Counted from the stretch's first letter, positions 1 through 12,306 are shown. The stretch is DNA of 64,000 bases from Pyrenula massariospora (GCA_021030905.1 JAGFMI010000002.1:620001-684000); one strand, 5' to 3'. Notes: generated from the letters alone by a model not told the origin. A program made the numbers and translations.

Positions 1-1035
1 GATCTCGATATCGCCCTTGACACTTCCGATCAAAGCGCAAGACGTGTAAAGGGTCTCACAGAGAATGATGTGTATCTCTTTCCCTCTGGCATGAGCGCTA
101 TTTTCAATACCCATCGGATATTGCTAGCCAACCGCGAACCGGGAAAGAGCGTCTGCTTCGGCTTCCCCTACATTGACACTCTGAAAGTCCTACAGAAATG
201 GGGCCCGGGCTGTCTCTTCTACGGCAACGGTCTTGACGACGATCTCGACAATCTCCAACGGCGGCTCGAAGAAGGCGAGCGTTTTCTTGCCCTATTCACG
301 GAATTCCCGAGCAATCCCTTACTTAGGTCGCCAGATCTTCTACGTATTCGCAGGCTGGCCGACAAGTATGATTTCGCAATCGTAGTGGACGAGTCCGTGG
401 GGAACTTTATCAATGTCCAAGTCTTGTCCCACGCCGACATCGTGGTGAGCAGTCTCACCAAGATCTTCAGCGGCGATAGCAACGTTATGGGGGGTAGCGC
501 TGTACTGAACCCGCAGGGACCCCTCTACGAATCGCTGAAAAAGACCTTCGCGGCCGAGTATGAAGACAATTACTGGGCCGAGGACTCAATCTTCTTGGAG
601 CGGAATAGCCGTGACTTTATATCTCGGATCGAGAGGATAAATGAGAACGCCGAGGCTGTCACGAACATATTGGCTCGGTCTCCGGCCATCAAGGAAGTCT
701 ACTACCCGAAGCTAGTGCCTTCAAAACGTTGTTACGATGCATGTCGAAACCCTGGTGGAGGCTATGGCGGCCTTTTCTCCGTCACGTTCCATTGTACCGA
801 GGACGCGATAAAATTTTTCGACACGCTGGATGTGGCGAAAGGTCCAAGCCTGGGGACCAATTTCACCCTGAGCTGCCCGTATACTATTTTGGCACACTAC
901 GGAGAATTGGAGTGGGCTGCCAAGTTTGGAGTAGAGGCCGATCTAGTTCGGGTAAGTATTGGACTGGAAGAGAGAGATCATCTGGAGGGCAAGGTAAATA
1001 GGGCGTTAGAGGCTGTTAAAAAAGCTACTGGTTGA
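1..1035 (+). CDS. STR2: Cystathionine gamma-synthase, 3' part (5' end outside window)
   Basis: The reading frame is open from the first base and runs 344 codons to a TGA, so the start lies outside the window. The product is the C-terminal, catalytic part of the large fungal cystathionine gamma-synthase (yeast Str2, Neurospora met-7 type). This PLP enzyme joins O-acetyl- or O-succinyl-homoserine and cysteine to give cystathionine in methionine synthesis. Visible are [15 protein letters not shown] near the start, EFPSNPLL, the Asp region VVDESVGNF, and SSLTK with the PLP-binding lysine (codon 460-462), followed by [17 protein letters not shown]. No intron is seen in this part. Family assignment is firm; the exact acyl-homoserine substrate is not readable from the sequence. 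Confidence 0.93.
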   Translation, partial: DLDIALDTSDQSARRVKGLTENDVYLFPSGMSAIFNTHRILLANREPGKSVCFGFPYIDTLKVLQKWGPGCLFYGNGLDDDLDNLQRRLEEGERFLALFTEFPSNPLLRSPDLLRIRRLADKYDFAIVVDESVGNFINVQVLSHADIVVSSLTKIFSGDSNVMGGSAVLNPQGPLYESLKKTFAAEYEDNYWAEDSIFLERNSRDFISRIERINENAEAVTNILARSPAIKEVYYPKLVPSKRCYDACRNPGGGYGGLFSVTFHCTEDAIKFFDTLDVAKGPSLGTNFTLSCPYTILAHYGELEWAAKFGVEADLVRVSIGLEERDHLEGKVNRALEAVKKATG

Positions 1036-1375
1036 GGACAAAAGCAACATGGAATTCAATTTCCTCGCTGTGCAAATGATCGGCCTGCAAGCCCATGAAC
1101 CATGCCCTGTTGGCTTGAGCAAGAACCGATCTCCACGACGCCGTGATAAATGAAGAACCCTTAGGAGAAATACTGCCCCCAGACCAGTACGTACAAAGAC
1201 AAAGCCGTCCTTCAGGCCAACCTAATTAAGGCACGGACGTATTTGGGAATGCCCTATATCCACCTACCCCTAGACTTATGACTGAAGGTTATCGTAGGGT
1301 AATTTTGCCCGTGGTTATACTCTTCGGATTACGCTCTTACCTTCACATTCTCATCGCTCGCTGCAAAGGTACGAG
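1036..1375. other. Convergent intergenic stretch
   Basis: Lies between the stop of the cystathionine gamma-synthase and the stop of the isoaspartate methyltransferase, which converge. I see no ORF or RNA here; it should hold the two 3' UTRs. Confidence 0.6.
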
Positions 1376-2123
1376 TCAACTACTCGGCGCATCAGTCAAA
1401 GGAACATATCTCACTCCCATGTCCTTTTTCCTGACAACGCTACCATCTTCTTTCTTGTCCACGACCCAGATCCATTGCGTAAAGCTGTCTTCCTCCACAG
1501 GTATGAACATACGCCCTGGTGCTTTCAGTTGATTAATCAGATCACCATGTACCTCCTTTGCGGCAGCTCCTACGTGGATCGCATCGTATGGCCCAGCCTG
1601 AGCGAAGCCTTTCCGTCCATCGCCACAAACGAGTTCGACCTTTCCTGACTTGAGCATTGCTTTCCCATCATCTGACTTTGACATGTTTTCCCTAGACATT
1701 TCCACGAGGCTGGGTATATGATCTATTCCCACAGCCTTTCCTTTGTCGCCAATCAAATTTGCTAGGACGTGGGTAAGATATCCACTTCCAGAACCAATGT
1801 CAAGGACGCGCGCTGTCGGATGTAGAAAAGGTAATAAGGATTCGCAGGCTGAAGCATGCATATGAGGAGCGGAGATTGTGGCACCAAAGCCAATCGTCTG
1901 AGGCGAGTCCTCATACGCAGCATACTTTGTGTAATGTGCTCGGTCGACCTTGCAGTTACAAAATCAGCGCTTGAGAAATATTATTTATGACCTAATCTGC
2001 AGCAAGTTCGGTCAGACTTACTCCCAGCATTGCGTTGCGCACCCGTTCACTTGTGACGAGCCCTGCATTTGCAAGGTTGGCTATGAGTTCTGAGTTCGTT
2101 CGACCGGTACAACGCCATGCCAT
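1376..2123 (-). CDS. Protein-L-isoaspartate O-methyltransferase
   Basis: Repair enzyme that methylates isoaspartyl residues in aged proteins using S-adenosylmethionine. Two exons, 2123-2022 and 1948-1376, give 224 aa, the usual PIMT length. The donor GTAAGT follows MLG, and the acceptor CTGCAAG precedes VDRAHYTKYAAYEDSPQTIG, which restores the canonical PIMT N-terminal half. Further motifs: ISAPHMHA, the SAM-binding VLDIGSGSGYLT, AIHVGAAAKE and LKAPGRMFIPVEED. I chose the ATG at 2123 because MAWRCTGRTNSELI matches the family start. An in-frame ATG at 2270 would add 49 residues with a hydrophobic stretch (see findings). Confidence 0.93.
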
Positions 2124-2541
2124 GCTGGTCGAACGTAGAGGTGAACTGGAGGATTGGAAGTTCGGACGCCTGGTGAGGTAAGGTGATTTCGCAAAAAAGT
2201 GGCTTGTCAAAACTATCAATAAAATCCCGACGCTAGAAAGGATAAGTCTCCTAGCTGAGCTAGAGAGCATGCAAGAGGAAGTAGATAAGAGCGAAGTGTA
2301 GGTGCCAAAATAGTGTCAATCAGGACAGGCGTGCAGACGATGAAATTCGGATGACGATGCGGAGATGTGGAATGCGAGGAAGGTCACCCGAGTCACATTT
2401 AACACCTTGACGTCTGATGAAGTAATACCTTCGGACATTTGCTGCACTTTGCTGTACGCTCAACGACCAGCTCTTTCCGTATGAGCAACGCTCAGTAAAT
2501 AAAGTAGGTACAATTAATCCCTATATCGAAAAATCGGTCCT
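2124..2541. other. Upstream region of the PIMT gene
   Basis: Between the methyltransferase start and the citrate carrier stop, both genes on the minus strand. It holds the PIMT promoter/leader, including the in-frame upstream ATG at 2270, and the carrier 3' UTR. No other gene seen. Confidence 0.5.
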
Positions 2542-3825
2542 CTATATGTATATCCTGTCTGGATCTAGGGTATCAAAAGCCTGCATGGCTTTCTCGTACC
2601 TGGAATACGCGATAAGCTTTCCACATTGAACATATGTGATGGAATGGAAATTTACATGGTAAATACGATACCTCCGCTCATCACCAGCCGAGCCAAGCGA
2701 GGAAGAGCTCCGGACCAGAGGGCCAGAATACCTTCGTCCCGAGCTATTTTGGCACCACATACGAAACTATTCTTGTAATTTTTCTTGGCTTCAAGAGATT
2801 GCATCCTGTATATATCTTAGAAAGGTGTCTTGAATATACTTTACGTTGCATCAAAAGACGGTAGGAGCGTACCGTGTCTTCACAGTGTCTAGAGGTTGCG
2901 TAGCGAATCTAGAGGATATCTGTTAGTGCCGTTTGGACAATGGTTTTACACGTACACCGTGATACAGCCAGCCATGCCACCAAGAGCGAATGTGCTGATT
3001 GTTCCCAATTTCTCGCCAGGGGCGACATAGCCCTGTGCAAATTGTTTTAATGTGGTATAGCTACTAAACCGCACGCCTGAATTCGCTGCTTGCCGCGCTG
3101 TCGTCGGAAAAAACCCTTGAAAGAAACCTCTAACGCCCTTCTCTTGATAAATGATTTTTGAGCCATGTAGAAAGCCACGCATTCGAGGATTAGGGGATTT
3201 GCGGTCATCTATCCTGTAATGCAATCTACCGTAAGCATGGCATCTGGAAGAAAGGGATAGGCTTTAAAAACCATACAGTTGCGTCTTGATACTCTCGAAC
3301 GGCGTGACTGCTAAGAGCGACTCTGTGATTCCAGCCCCAAACCCAGCAATCACTGTTCTGGGGCTCGAGAGTTTTCCCTGATCATCCTCAAGAAGGGATT
3401 TGTAGGTGTCGAATGCAACGAAACCTTGTAGTATGGTCAGATGATTCATTTGCCCGTCGAGAGAAGGCTACGAACGAACGCCGGCCTTGATAGAATTGCC
3501 AATTATCAAAGTCGTGCATCCTGCGTACCATTCTTTTCCAAACGGAGGCCAAGGTAGCTTTCGAGAGTCCGGCAGCCGACGGTTTAGCTGTGACCTGGTT
3601 TTGGCGACTGAGCTAACGATCAGATGAGTGCATTAGATCTTTCTGTTTCTGGCACTCACATTCAGCTGGGTAAGTAATGGCGATCTCAACGGCACCTGCA
3701 GAACAGCCCGCAATGATGGAACGCAAGGGACTTGGCTGTAAAACGATTCAGTGGCGACTGATCAAGACCAAAATATCCAAGGATCACTGTACCTTAGGCT
3801 TTTCTTCGGTAGTTGTGGAAGACAT
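2542..3825 (-). CDS. CTP1: Mitochondrial tricarboxylate (citrate) carrier
   Basis: Inner-membrane carrier of the SLC25 family that exchanges citrate and malate. Eight exons, all phases consistent: 3825-3793, 3735-3660, 3607-3476, 3424-3277, 3213-2956, 2908-2873, 2805-2656, 2599-2542, giving 296 aa. The protein starts MSSTTTEEKPK and shows the three carrier signatures, one per repeat: YPAEFAKTRSQL, TPFESIKTQL and QPLDTVKTRMQSLEA. GCTTLIIGNSIKAGVRFVAFD (seen in parts) and PNPRMRGFLHG are typical of citrate carriers. The intron before FVAFD begins GTTCGT, an unusual donor. Six transmembrane helices are expected from the family. Identity is firm; the precise substrate preference is inferred from the family. 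Confidence 0.94.
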
Positions 3826-6175
3826 TGCAAGATGTCCTATCTTAAGCTGGCAAACGCCCCTCGCGCCCTCAGCTGCCTTTCTCCACTACTTTTGGCTGTG
3901 ATTGCGGCCGAGAGATGCGATTCCATTGGCAGGCAGCTACAAGATCAACAGGGTGTTGAATCGCGAATTTGGGGTGCAGAACAAGCTGCAGTAGATAAGG
4001 TGGTTGGAGAGTCGCAAAGGAGAAATTCAAAAGTATTGGTAGAAATGAACGGTAAAACTCCGGGACAATGCTACCTGGCATCAGATTAGTAGCGTGGCGC
4101 GTCCCATGCGCTACAACTTTCTGATATTAGCAGCCAATGTTCGTTATATAACGGAAAACTCCATGCTTTCATGTGAATCTGCAAATGATGCATGAAACTT
4201 ACCTTTTCCTATCTGGTTGTTTCGACGCTTCGAAAAGGCTTCTACTCACATTGCCAAGCAGCTCTGGCCGCCTAGGATCTCACTCATCACTACATGGGCA
4301 ATCAGTGGGCGTAGCCGTCATTCAACCAAACGCTCCCAGGATCAATTATTACTGATGTGAATGCCTCTGATGACGAGCCTGATACTGGCTCGGGTGTAGA
4401 CAAGATGGAGGGTGACGCTTGTGTTGAAGGAGAGTCTGTCTGGGCTAGGAACAGCCACCTTCAGATCACGTCATACTTTTTCTTCTTGCTAAGTTTCCCA
4501 TGTCGAGATCCCATTGTACCCAATAATCAACCCAGGCAAGCCTTCTGTTATGCACGGCTGGCCGCGCTTGCTTCAGAACCTCGTCTCAGGCTAATGTATT
4601 TCTTTGTTATCAGGATTCCATTCATTCTTTGCGTCCTTCCTTCGTCTCTTAGCTCTCCCTCTCTTTCTACCTCCTTTATTCTCTCACGTCGAATGAGAAT
4701 GGTCACACTGAATCAATGTCAAAGAGATCGAAGAGAGTTACCTGGACCAATGGCATTCAAGCCGATGTCATTTCCAACAGGACAAGTGCAAAGCAACGGA
4801 CCACGGAGCGAGAACTCCCAGCCTATGTAAACCCCCAATAGCATAAGCTATCATTAAACATCATTTGACCGCTCCTCCTGGATCTCTTAATCAGCCATGA
4901 GTCTACCTTTCCAATCAAGCCTTGCCGTCAACCTCGTAATCCCGTCCTAAAAGCTTTATGTCCTTGCCTTGCTCCCGCTTATTGCCTCATAAACAAAACC
5001 CTGAATTTTCCACCTCTAGACCTAGCCGAATGCGGAAATCTCATTCTGCACGCTGGATTTCAATCCACAAGTTATTAAGGCTTGCGCATGGATGATCTCC
5101 TTACAGATAATCGTGACGTTTTGACGGACATCATCAGACCTGGAATAATGATGTGATACTTCAGGGCCTTGCAGAAGAGAACGCTACATGGCTACTCGTA
5201 AGGTCAGAGAAGTTGATAACCTCCTACATGACCATCTGTGTCACTGCACCTTTCTTTTGCGAAAGTCGTTGCGCTCATTGGTGGTTTCTACACTAGCTCT
5301 GGATAGGGTCTTACGATGCACATGGCGCTTCTAAATAGCTTACGGATCTCAAGTATGAAGCTCTGCTCATCACCAACAAATATAGAAAAAAAGTTTGGAG
5401 GAAATCATGTTTTTGTCATTTGCAAGTAGCACAGATGACTCGTCGATGTTATCTGCCTGCCCCCTGCACATGGTCGCCTCCCTTTTTTATATTTTTTCTG
5501 GAATGTAGCGTTCTTGGTCGACCTATTTGTCGCGGTGTCACAGGCACCATCATGCGACTCAGAGCGCGGGTTGTCGAAGAGGTGTTCGTGGGATGGTGTT
5601 GGAGTAAAGTAGTGAGTGTTGAAAGGATGTGTATCAGGGGGTTTGCGAAGAGATCGAAGGGTAGACGGGAATGTGATAAAGGGACCGACGTATCTGGTGA
5701 AGAGGATGTCGAAAGTGGGTGAGGATGTCGTAGAGATGTGCAAGGAGCTACTCGATGATGACCAGACGCCAAAATCCCAATGCCACACCGTCGTCGCATC
5801 CGCCCAAAACTTCAGCAAAACTTTTCCGAGATCCATAGACATCAAAATAATGGGAACATGATCCAATCATAAAGGCCACTGGTCCCTCATGAGGATGCCA
5901 ATCAAATCTTGGGTTTACTCGCTGAGCAATGACTGGATAGGTCGTGTGGTATCGTAATATGTACATAGAAATCATTCTAGGTGAAGGTTAGGGATCGAAT
6001 GTGCGAAGCCGGTCGCGCAGCTTTGTTGCAAATAGAGATGATGATCGAGAGGAGGGACGGTGGTCGAGCAGGGCAGGTGGATGGTTAAAAAGCGGCGAAG
6101 GGTGTTTCTATCATTGCGCACGGAAAGAATGTAGGGACTTTGCTAAGAAGAGATTTCACAAGGATTACAAGAGCA
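3826..6175. other. Large intergenic gap with no supported gene
   Basis: Flanked by the citrate carrier start and the DHH1 stop. It should contain the carrier promoter and the DHH1 3' UTR. A pyrimidine-rich tract is at about 4622-4688. Several ORFs of 60-157 codons occur, including overlapping ones on both strands at 5405-5975, but none has a recognisable domain or clear splice partners. I cannot call a gene here. Confidence 0.5.
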
Positions 6176-7847
6176 CTATGCCTGAGCGGTAGGAGCTGAA
6201 GGTTGGCCACTCTGGCGGGCAGGATCTGGTGGTGGTCCGCGTCGTTGGCCCTGTCCCCGACCTCGATAGTTCCCTCTCTGTGGTGCTTGACCGCGGCCGG
6301 ACCCGGATTGGGTTCCGTTGGGATGGTTGTTCGTTCGTCGGTTTTGTGAATCTCCGTTGCTGGCGCGAGGACCATTGGACTGCGTTGTCGATCGGGTAGG
6401 GGGAACAGTGCTAGACGGTGGTCTTGGAATAGATTCTGCATTTTCATAAACATAGAGACTCTTGTCAATATTTTGTGGGATTGGTTGGATCTCGGTCCCC
6501 AGCTCTTGCTCAATCTTGTACAAGTTGAAACGGTCGTCCCAGTTGATTAAGTTGATGGCGAGACCTAAATGGCCAAAGCGGCCTGATCGACCGATGCGGT
6601 GGAGGTATGTCTCTGCGTTCTTAGGGAAGTCAAAGTTGATGACGACATTTACAGCCTGAATGTCAATTCCACGCGTGAGCAAGTCAGAACAAACAAGATT
6701 TCGGGACACTCCGTTGCGAAAGTCATGAAAAACTCGATTTCGGTTAGACTGAAGCATCTTCGCATGAGAGTAGAAGCATGAGTAGCCAAGTTCGGTGATT
6801 TTCTTGGCTAACAACTCGACACGATTGGTTGAGTTGCAGAAAATTATGGACTGATTGATCTGGAGCTTAGAGAATAGTGTGTTGAGACAATGAACTTTCT
6901 GCTTCTCCTCGACAAAGGCATAATATTGCGTTATACCTCTTAGGGTCAGTTCATCCATAAGGTTGATCTCGTACGGATTCCGCATATGCTTGTCCTATAG
7001 AAGTATCGTCAATACGATGATTTTAGGGTCCCATTGCGAATTACCTTGAAAGATTTGACTATTAGAGGGAATGTGGCTGAGAAGAGCATGACTTGGCGGT
7101 CTTTGGGCAGAAAATTGAGTAGTTGTTCGATGACGGGGGTAAATTCTGGGGAGAGTAACTTGTCTGCTTCGTCCATGACAAAAGTAGGACATTCAGAAAG
7201 GTCAGCGACCCCTTTGCTGGCGAGGTCGAGGATTCGTCCAGGTGTGCCAACTATAATGTGCACTGTGTCGCCCAGGCGAATAATGTCATCCTTCAATCCT
7301 GTGCCACCGGTTGTTACCATTACGTTGATTCCAAGATGCTTTCCAAGTGTCTTGCAGACTTGAGATGTCTGCAGCGCGAGCTCTCTCGTGGGGACTAATA
7401 TGAGAGCCTGTGTCTTTGAGTTTTTCGGGTTGATACGTTCAAGGGTTGGGATAACGAAAGCCGCGGTCTTTCCAGTTCCATTCTTGGCCCTAGCCAATAT
7501 ATCCCTCCCAGTCAAAGCTACTGGAATTGTTTCTTCTTGAATAGGGGAGGGCTTCTCGAACCCGGCCTCAAAGATGCCCATCATTAGCTCACGTTTGATG
7601 TAAAAGTCTTCAAATTCTAGTCCCTTGGTTCTAGTGACATCCTGCTGAATGTAAGTGACTAGGCTTGAACAAGAAGTTTATGAAACGAACTTCGGTCTGC
7701 ACTCGTGTGTCTTTGGTGGGAATATTGAGTTGACTCTTGTCAATTGCATTGTCCCTAAGACCCAGGTGAGAGGTTATCTTCAACTGCAGTAATCAAAACC
7801 AACTTGATCGTTGCTTTGCCAAGCTGTGTGGCAATGTCATCGGCCAT
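6176..7847 (-). CDS. DHH1: DEAD-box RNA helicase DHH1 (DDX6 family)
   Basis: ATP-dependent RNA helicase of P-bodies that promotes decapping and translational repression. Four exons: 7847-7804, 7754-7691, 7641-7045, 6994-6176, giving 507 aa, close to the 506 aa of yeast Dhh1. Visible motifs: Q-motif region [13 protein letters not shown], Walker [31 protein letters not shown] in [12 protein letters not shown] in LFSATFP, then [27 protein letters not shown] and [10 protein letters not shown]. The tail from about residue 420 is a low-complexity G/Q/R/P region with [10 protein letters not shown] repeats, common in fungal Dhh1. Introns 1 and 2 start GTTGGT and GTTCGT. The reading frame stays open for 143 codons upstream of the chosen [12 protein letters not shown] fits the family start. 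Confidence 0.95.
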
Positions 7848-8610
7848 AGCGCTGAAAGAGCAAAATATACGCGATGAGAGGGTTCGTAGCCGCAACGGAG
7901 TCGGTCGATGCTTGTTCACCGGGGAAAATGGATGAAATTGTGTTACTCGACCGTGGGAGGTGTGTGACGGTAGACCAGATGAACTCCTGTATCCAGAGCC
8001 AAGCCGAGCTTCTTGCGACTTGTTCAGGAGCGCGATCGCGAAGTCTTGAGTAGGAGGTGCGGAAATGGTAACCGCGAGGTCGGCGAGCTTGAGGATTGCA
8101 CTTGATTCGGCGTAAATGTGTTTGAACCTGTACTGAGATAGCACCAGGTGTTGAGGAGTTTTAGTGACCTCTTTAGTGTCTATGAGTTTAGCGGAGCGTT
8201 GACCTGGGTGCGGCTGGGTTGTGCCGTAAGGTTGGTACCGACGCTGGACTCTCGACCGATGTGCCATGTCCGCCAAGAAGACGACTTTCTAGCCTGTTCT
8301 GGACGCGAACACCTGCACGGGCCAAGGCATCTTGACCATGAAGCCAAGGCAGCATTTCATAGGAGACTCTGCGCGTCCTCGATGCCCATCCATGATCGAA
8401 GACGGAAACTCTACAGCAGAATACTAAGACATTGGATCAAATCCTGTTTGACATCGCCCCATCAAATTGGTTAATGTTACGAACAGGCTATGTTTTCTGG
8501 CCTGCGACACCCACTTACAGAACGGACCAGTTCGACAGTCGTCTTGAATTAGACATAGGGCAACTCTGAAGGTAGGCAACGCTTTCGCAAGGACATCGTC
8601 CGTTCCACAT
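7848..8610. other. DHH1 upstream region / SMC5 3' region
   Basis: Between the DHH1 start and the SMC5 stop. The part at 7848-8276 is open in frame with DHH1 on the minus strand (143 codons from an ATG at 8276), but I treat it as leader. Nothing else supported. Confidence 0.45.
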
Positions 8611-11600
8611 CTAACCCTCACGTCCAAAGGCCAAAATCTGCTGTCCACGGGCCGGTGGATGGAGTCTGTTCATCGTTAGCACCAACTGCTAATGCAGCGT
8701 GGGAAACATTGCTTACTCTCTCACACTCACGTCTGGATGCTTCTTAATATCGGCCTTCGAACCAGGTGTGATAAGGATGAATTGTCGTCCCACGGATTGA
8801 CGGGCGGCGTCCATCTATCATCACTGTCAGGTACAATGTCCGCGCAATGCGACGCCAACACTCACAAGGAGATCGATACTCGCTTTGCGATTGACCGAAT
8901 CCATGAAAACATCGCTACTTTGTGTGAGTCTTGCCTGTGCCGTGAGACAAACAGCTAGCACACTTACAATTCGTCCAAACATCGGATTGGGGAGCCCATA
9001 GCCTCCCAAATGGCAAGCAGTAGACATATTTGAGAGAAAGATTTCTCCCCTCCAGACAATGTTCTCGCCTCGCGACCACCTCCAGAGCTTCGTCTCGTGT
9101 TGTCCGGTTCAACCTGATCCGCTGGGTTACCTCATGGATAGATAGCCTGGTGATAAGGAGATGACTTACATGAACATTGAGGAGCTTGTTGTGATGATCA
9201 GTTACAACTTTGCCCCTGAAACTTCGCTCGCTTAGAAGATGTTCGAACTGAATTTTGGCACGCGCAGATATATTGCCCCGAAATTTGAGCCATCTGCTTC
9301 TCCGCTCGATAAGGGCATCTTTGAAGATCCGGGCAGTGACGTCCAGCTCATTCAGCTGGGACTCGGCAACCGAGAAAGCTTCTCCAGTCCGGGCCGCTTC
9401 AGCTACGATTTCTTCTCGCGAGCTTCCCATTTGCTGATTGAGACGCTTTACGTTTGCATGCAATTTGTCTAATTTCTTGTCCAAAGTCGTTGCGTTTTCG
9501 CCTGGATCAATCTCTACTCGCGCAGAAATTTGTGACGCACAGCCGATGAATTCCACAACCTTGTTCGTGACCTGGTTCTTCTTCTCTTCCAGTCTCCCGA
9601 CGTCGTGCTTCGCGTCATCGACGCGAGTTACAGCCGCGTTCTTTTCACTCAAAGCGACTTGACGCTCAGTAGCCTTTCTGCGAGTATCTTCCTCCGCAGC
9701 TTTGCATCGAGCTTGGTACACTTCAATCCGCCTGTCAATAGCATTACATTTTTCCCGCTCATCTTTCATGACTTGTTTCTTCTTGTCAACTGCCGTGATG
9801 GAGTCCTCGAATGAGCCATCCATGAGACGTTTCTCTTCGAGCACCTCTTCCAGTGTTGTTTTGAGTCCTTCAAGCTTGCCAGCTTCAACATTGTCATTAT
9901 CAAGGTCGTATTTCGCAGCATCTACAAAGTCCTCTGCTTTTTGGAAGTCCTGTTGCAACTCTCGTTCGCGTCTTTGATGCCGGATTATGGCTTGTCTCGC
10001 CTTCTCCTGATCGCCAATAGCCTTGCGCGACTCATCTGTCAGACGATTGAGCGCTTGTCTTGCCTCAAGCAATGCCTCCTGCTGAAATCTGATTTGTACT
10101 TCGATGTCCGTTTTCATGCGTGGCCTCCCGCTCCATTCGTGAATGGGATCTTGGGTGGGCTCTCCGTTGCGCATGAAGGCCAAATGATGGCCCTTTCTCT
10201 TATTGTGAGCGTTAATACAATAGCATCGTCGAACGTTTTTTGGCTGCTCATTTCCATACATGACAGTTGTTGCTTCGTCGATATCAGCAATAAGAATCGT
10301 TTGCTCGATACCATGCTGTATAATTAGCTGGTTGCGAACAAGCTCATTATCAATTTCAAGAACCCTAAGCACCGTATCGAATTTTGCGTCGGGCTCATGC
10401 GGAATAACGTTGATGGGGTGATTGTTCCCAATCATAATGGGTAGCTCACATTTGACCTGCCTCATCAGATCGAGGAGAGCAATTTGGTCCTGCTTACTGA
10501 TGACAACGAAGCTATTCAAGGTACCGCCAAACGCTTTCTCCAATTGCGAGGACCATTCTGGACGTGTGAGTCTCACATACTTGCCAATCGGGCCTACAGG
10601 TGGCGATGCCCAGTGATTGAACTTTTGTATTGCCTTTATTAGCTGCGGAAGTTTCTCAGAGAATGCTAGATCATGTTGATCTTTATTTCGGGAAAGATTT
10701 TCAAGATTCGCCTGTCGTCGGTCAATCTCTTCGCGATGACGAGGTAAAGGTGTTTGTTTGATACGCGCTGTTTCTTCAGCATCACGAAGATTTTGTTCTA
10801 GCCTGTCGCGGTCTTCTTGATGGTGCTCGTATAAATTTCTGGCCTCCTCTGCACGTTGTTGCCGTTGCTCCAGCTGCTGGCGGAGGCGAGCGTGGCTCCC
10901 GCCATTGACTGCGTCTAGGTGTTCTTTTTCATTTTCTATGTCTTGGCGAAGTTTCTCAATGCGTTTTTCTGCGTTTTTCGCTTCCTCTCGGATCTGACGT
11001 TGTTGACGTTGGTCTTGGTAAAGGTCGTTCTTAGCGTTGTCAAATACCGCCTTTGCCTCCCTCTTCTCATCTTGTAGTTGACGAAGTTCATTTTCAACCT
11101 CTTCAGCTTTTGACATAGCGTTTTCATGCACCTCGTTCCTCCTCTGAAACTGAACATCGAGGCTGTCCACTTGCCGCTCGGCCTCGGCAATGTTTTCGTG
11201 GATATGCACCAATTCATCTTCTAAGACTTTCTGCCTTCGCTCTTGCTCTTCGACCTGAGCCCACGCCATTTGTGCCCGGTATTTCTCGACCTTTTCGTGC
11301 AGGACGTTATGCTTTTCCAGCCATTCGAGCTTAAGACGTGCTTTCTCTTTTCTGCCCTCCAAAATTTTTAGGTCATCCGCTTTGTTTGCAAGCTTCTCCT
11401 CAATGTTCTCCACTGTCTCTTCCATCAGCCTGTAGTCTTGGTCTAGCTGCTCAAGATGGACTCCTTTGACGAAGAACTTGTATTTTTCTGAGGAAGAGGA
11501 TCCGCTGATGAACTGTCGCGCAAGGTCTTGCGACAAGACATTCATAGGATTGTCCATCTGAAGGGTATAGAACTCGCAGATCTCTTCTAGCTCTGCCTTT

Positions 11601-12306
11601 TTGGTTGAAACAACCCTTCCTTTTTCACTCTTGATTTTAAAGCTGCTAGCGCCGGAGCGATTAAAATTGCGCTCGACGATGATAGTATTACCATACTCTT
11701 GATGCATGTATGCAGTCTCTCCACGATTCTTGATCTTGACTATGATCGTCGCTTGGTCTTTTCCCTGCTTAATGAAATCCTTCAGACTTCCGCCTCGATT
11801 TGTTGAGGACGCTTTTGCCCCAAGACATAACGTCAGAGCAGTAAGAATTGCGCTTTTGCCACTTCCATTCTTCCCACAAATAAAATTAATTAGAGGACCT
11901 AAGGTATACTCGAAATTCTCGTGGCACATAAAATTGATCACTTGGACGCTCTCTAAGATCCCGTTTTCAGCCGGTGTGTTTTCCCCAGTCCGACGTAGAA
12001 TTTTCTCGGCGAGAGCCTGAGTCGCCTGTTGTTCGTACAATAGATCGTCCTCGTCCTCGTCCTCGTCCTCGTCTTCATCGTCCATGTTGCCTTGGTCGGC
12101 GGAATCATCTTCACGAATTTGCGGAGCTTGAGACACTCGTTGTCGTTTTCTCTGGAGAACCAGTAAGCAGATGTTTTCTTTACAAGCGCCTTTGTACGTA
12201 CTGGGTACACCTGCGGCGCATCTGAATCTTCACTTAAATCCTCAGATGATCGGCCAGGACTCGAGCTTCTAGCATGATCGGGTATGGACCGCTTGTTTCG
12301 CGTCAT
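8611..12306 (-). CDS. SMC5: SMC5, ATPase subunit of the Smc5-Smc6 complex
   Basis: Core subunit of the Smc5/6 complex, which acts in nuclear DNA repair and recombination. Exons: 12306-12202, 12151-9170, 9113-8968, 8914-8866, 8814-8731, and a last exon from 8685 (or 8688) to 8611; about 1146 aa. The N-terminus is Ser-rich and leads to RKRQRV (possible NLS) and an acidic run. Walker A CGKNGSGKSAILTAL lies near residue 128. Long coiled coils flank a central hinge. The C-terminal head has the signature TLSGGEKSFS and Walker B CLDEFDVFMD, then VGRQFILITPG. The C-loop and Walker B are only in frame after removing the introns at 9169-9114 and 8967-8915. The acceptor of the last exon is ambiguous by one codon. 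Ends HPPARGQQILAFGREG. Confidence 0.94.
12045..12074 (+). repeat. Hexanucleotide microsatellite inside SMC5
   Basis: Four perfect TCGTCC units and one imperfect unit. On the SMC5 coding strand they encode alternating Glu and Asp (EDEDEDEDED) in the acidic N-terminal tail. Such tracts often vary in length between strains. Confidence 0.85.

Noticed and set aside
4357-4830. 157-codon plus-strand frame in the gap before DHH1
   Set aside because: Starts with GTG, has no recognisable domain, includes a pyrimidine-rich tract and shows no splice partners.
9239-12225. Series of plus-strand frames across the SMC5 gene
   Set aside because: All lie antisense to the coiled-coil coding exon, where biased codon use opens frames; no protein-like content.
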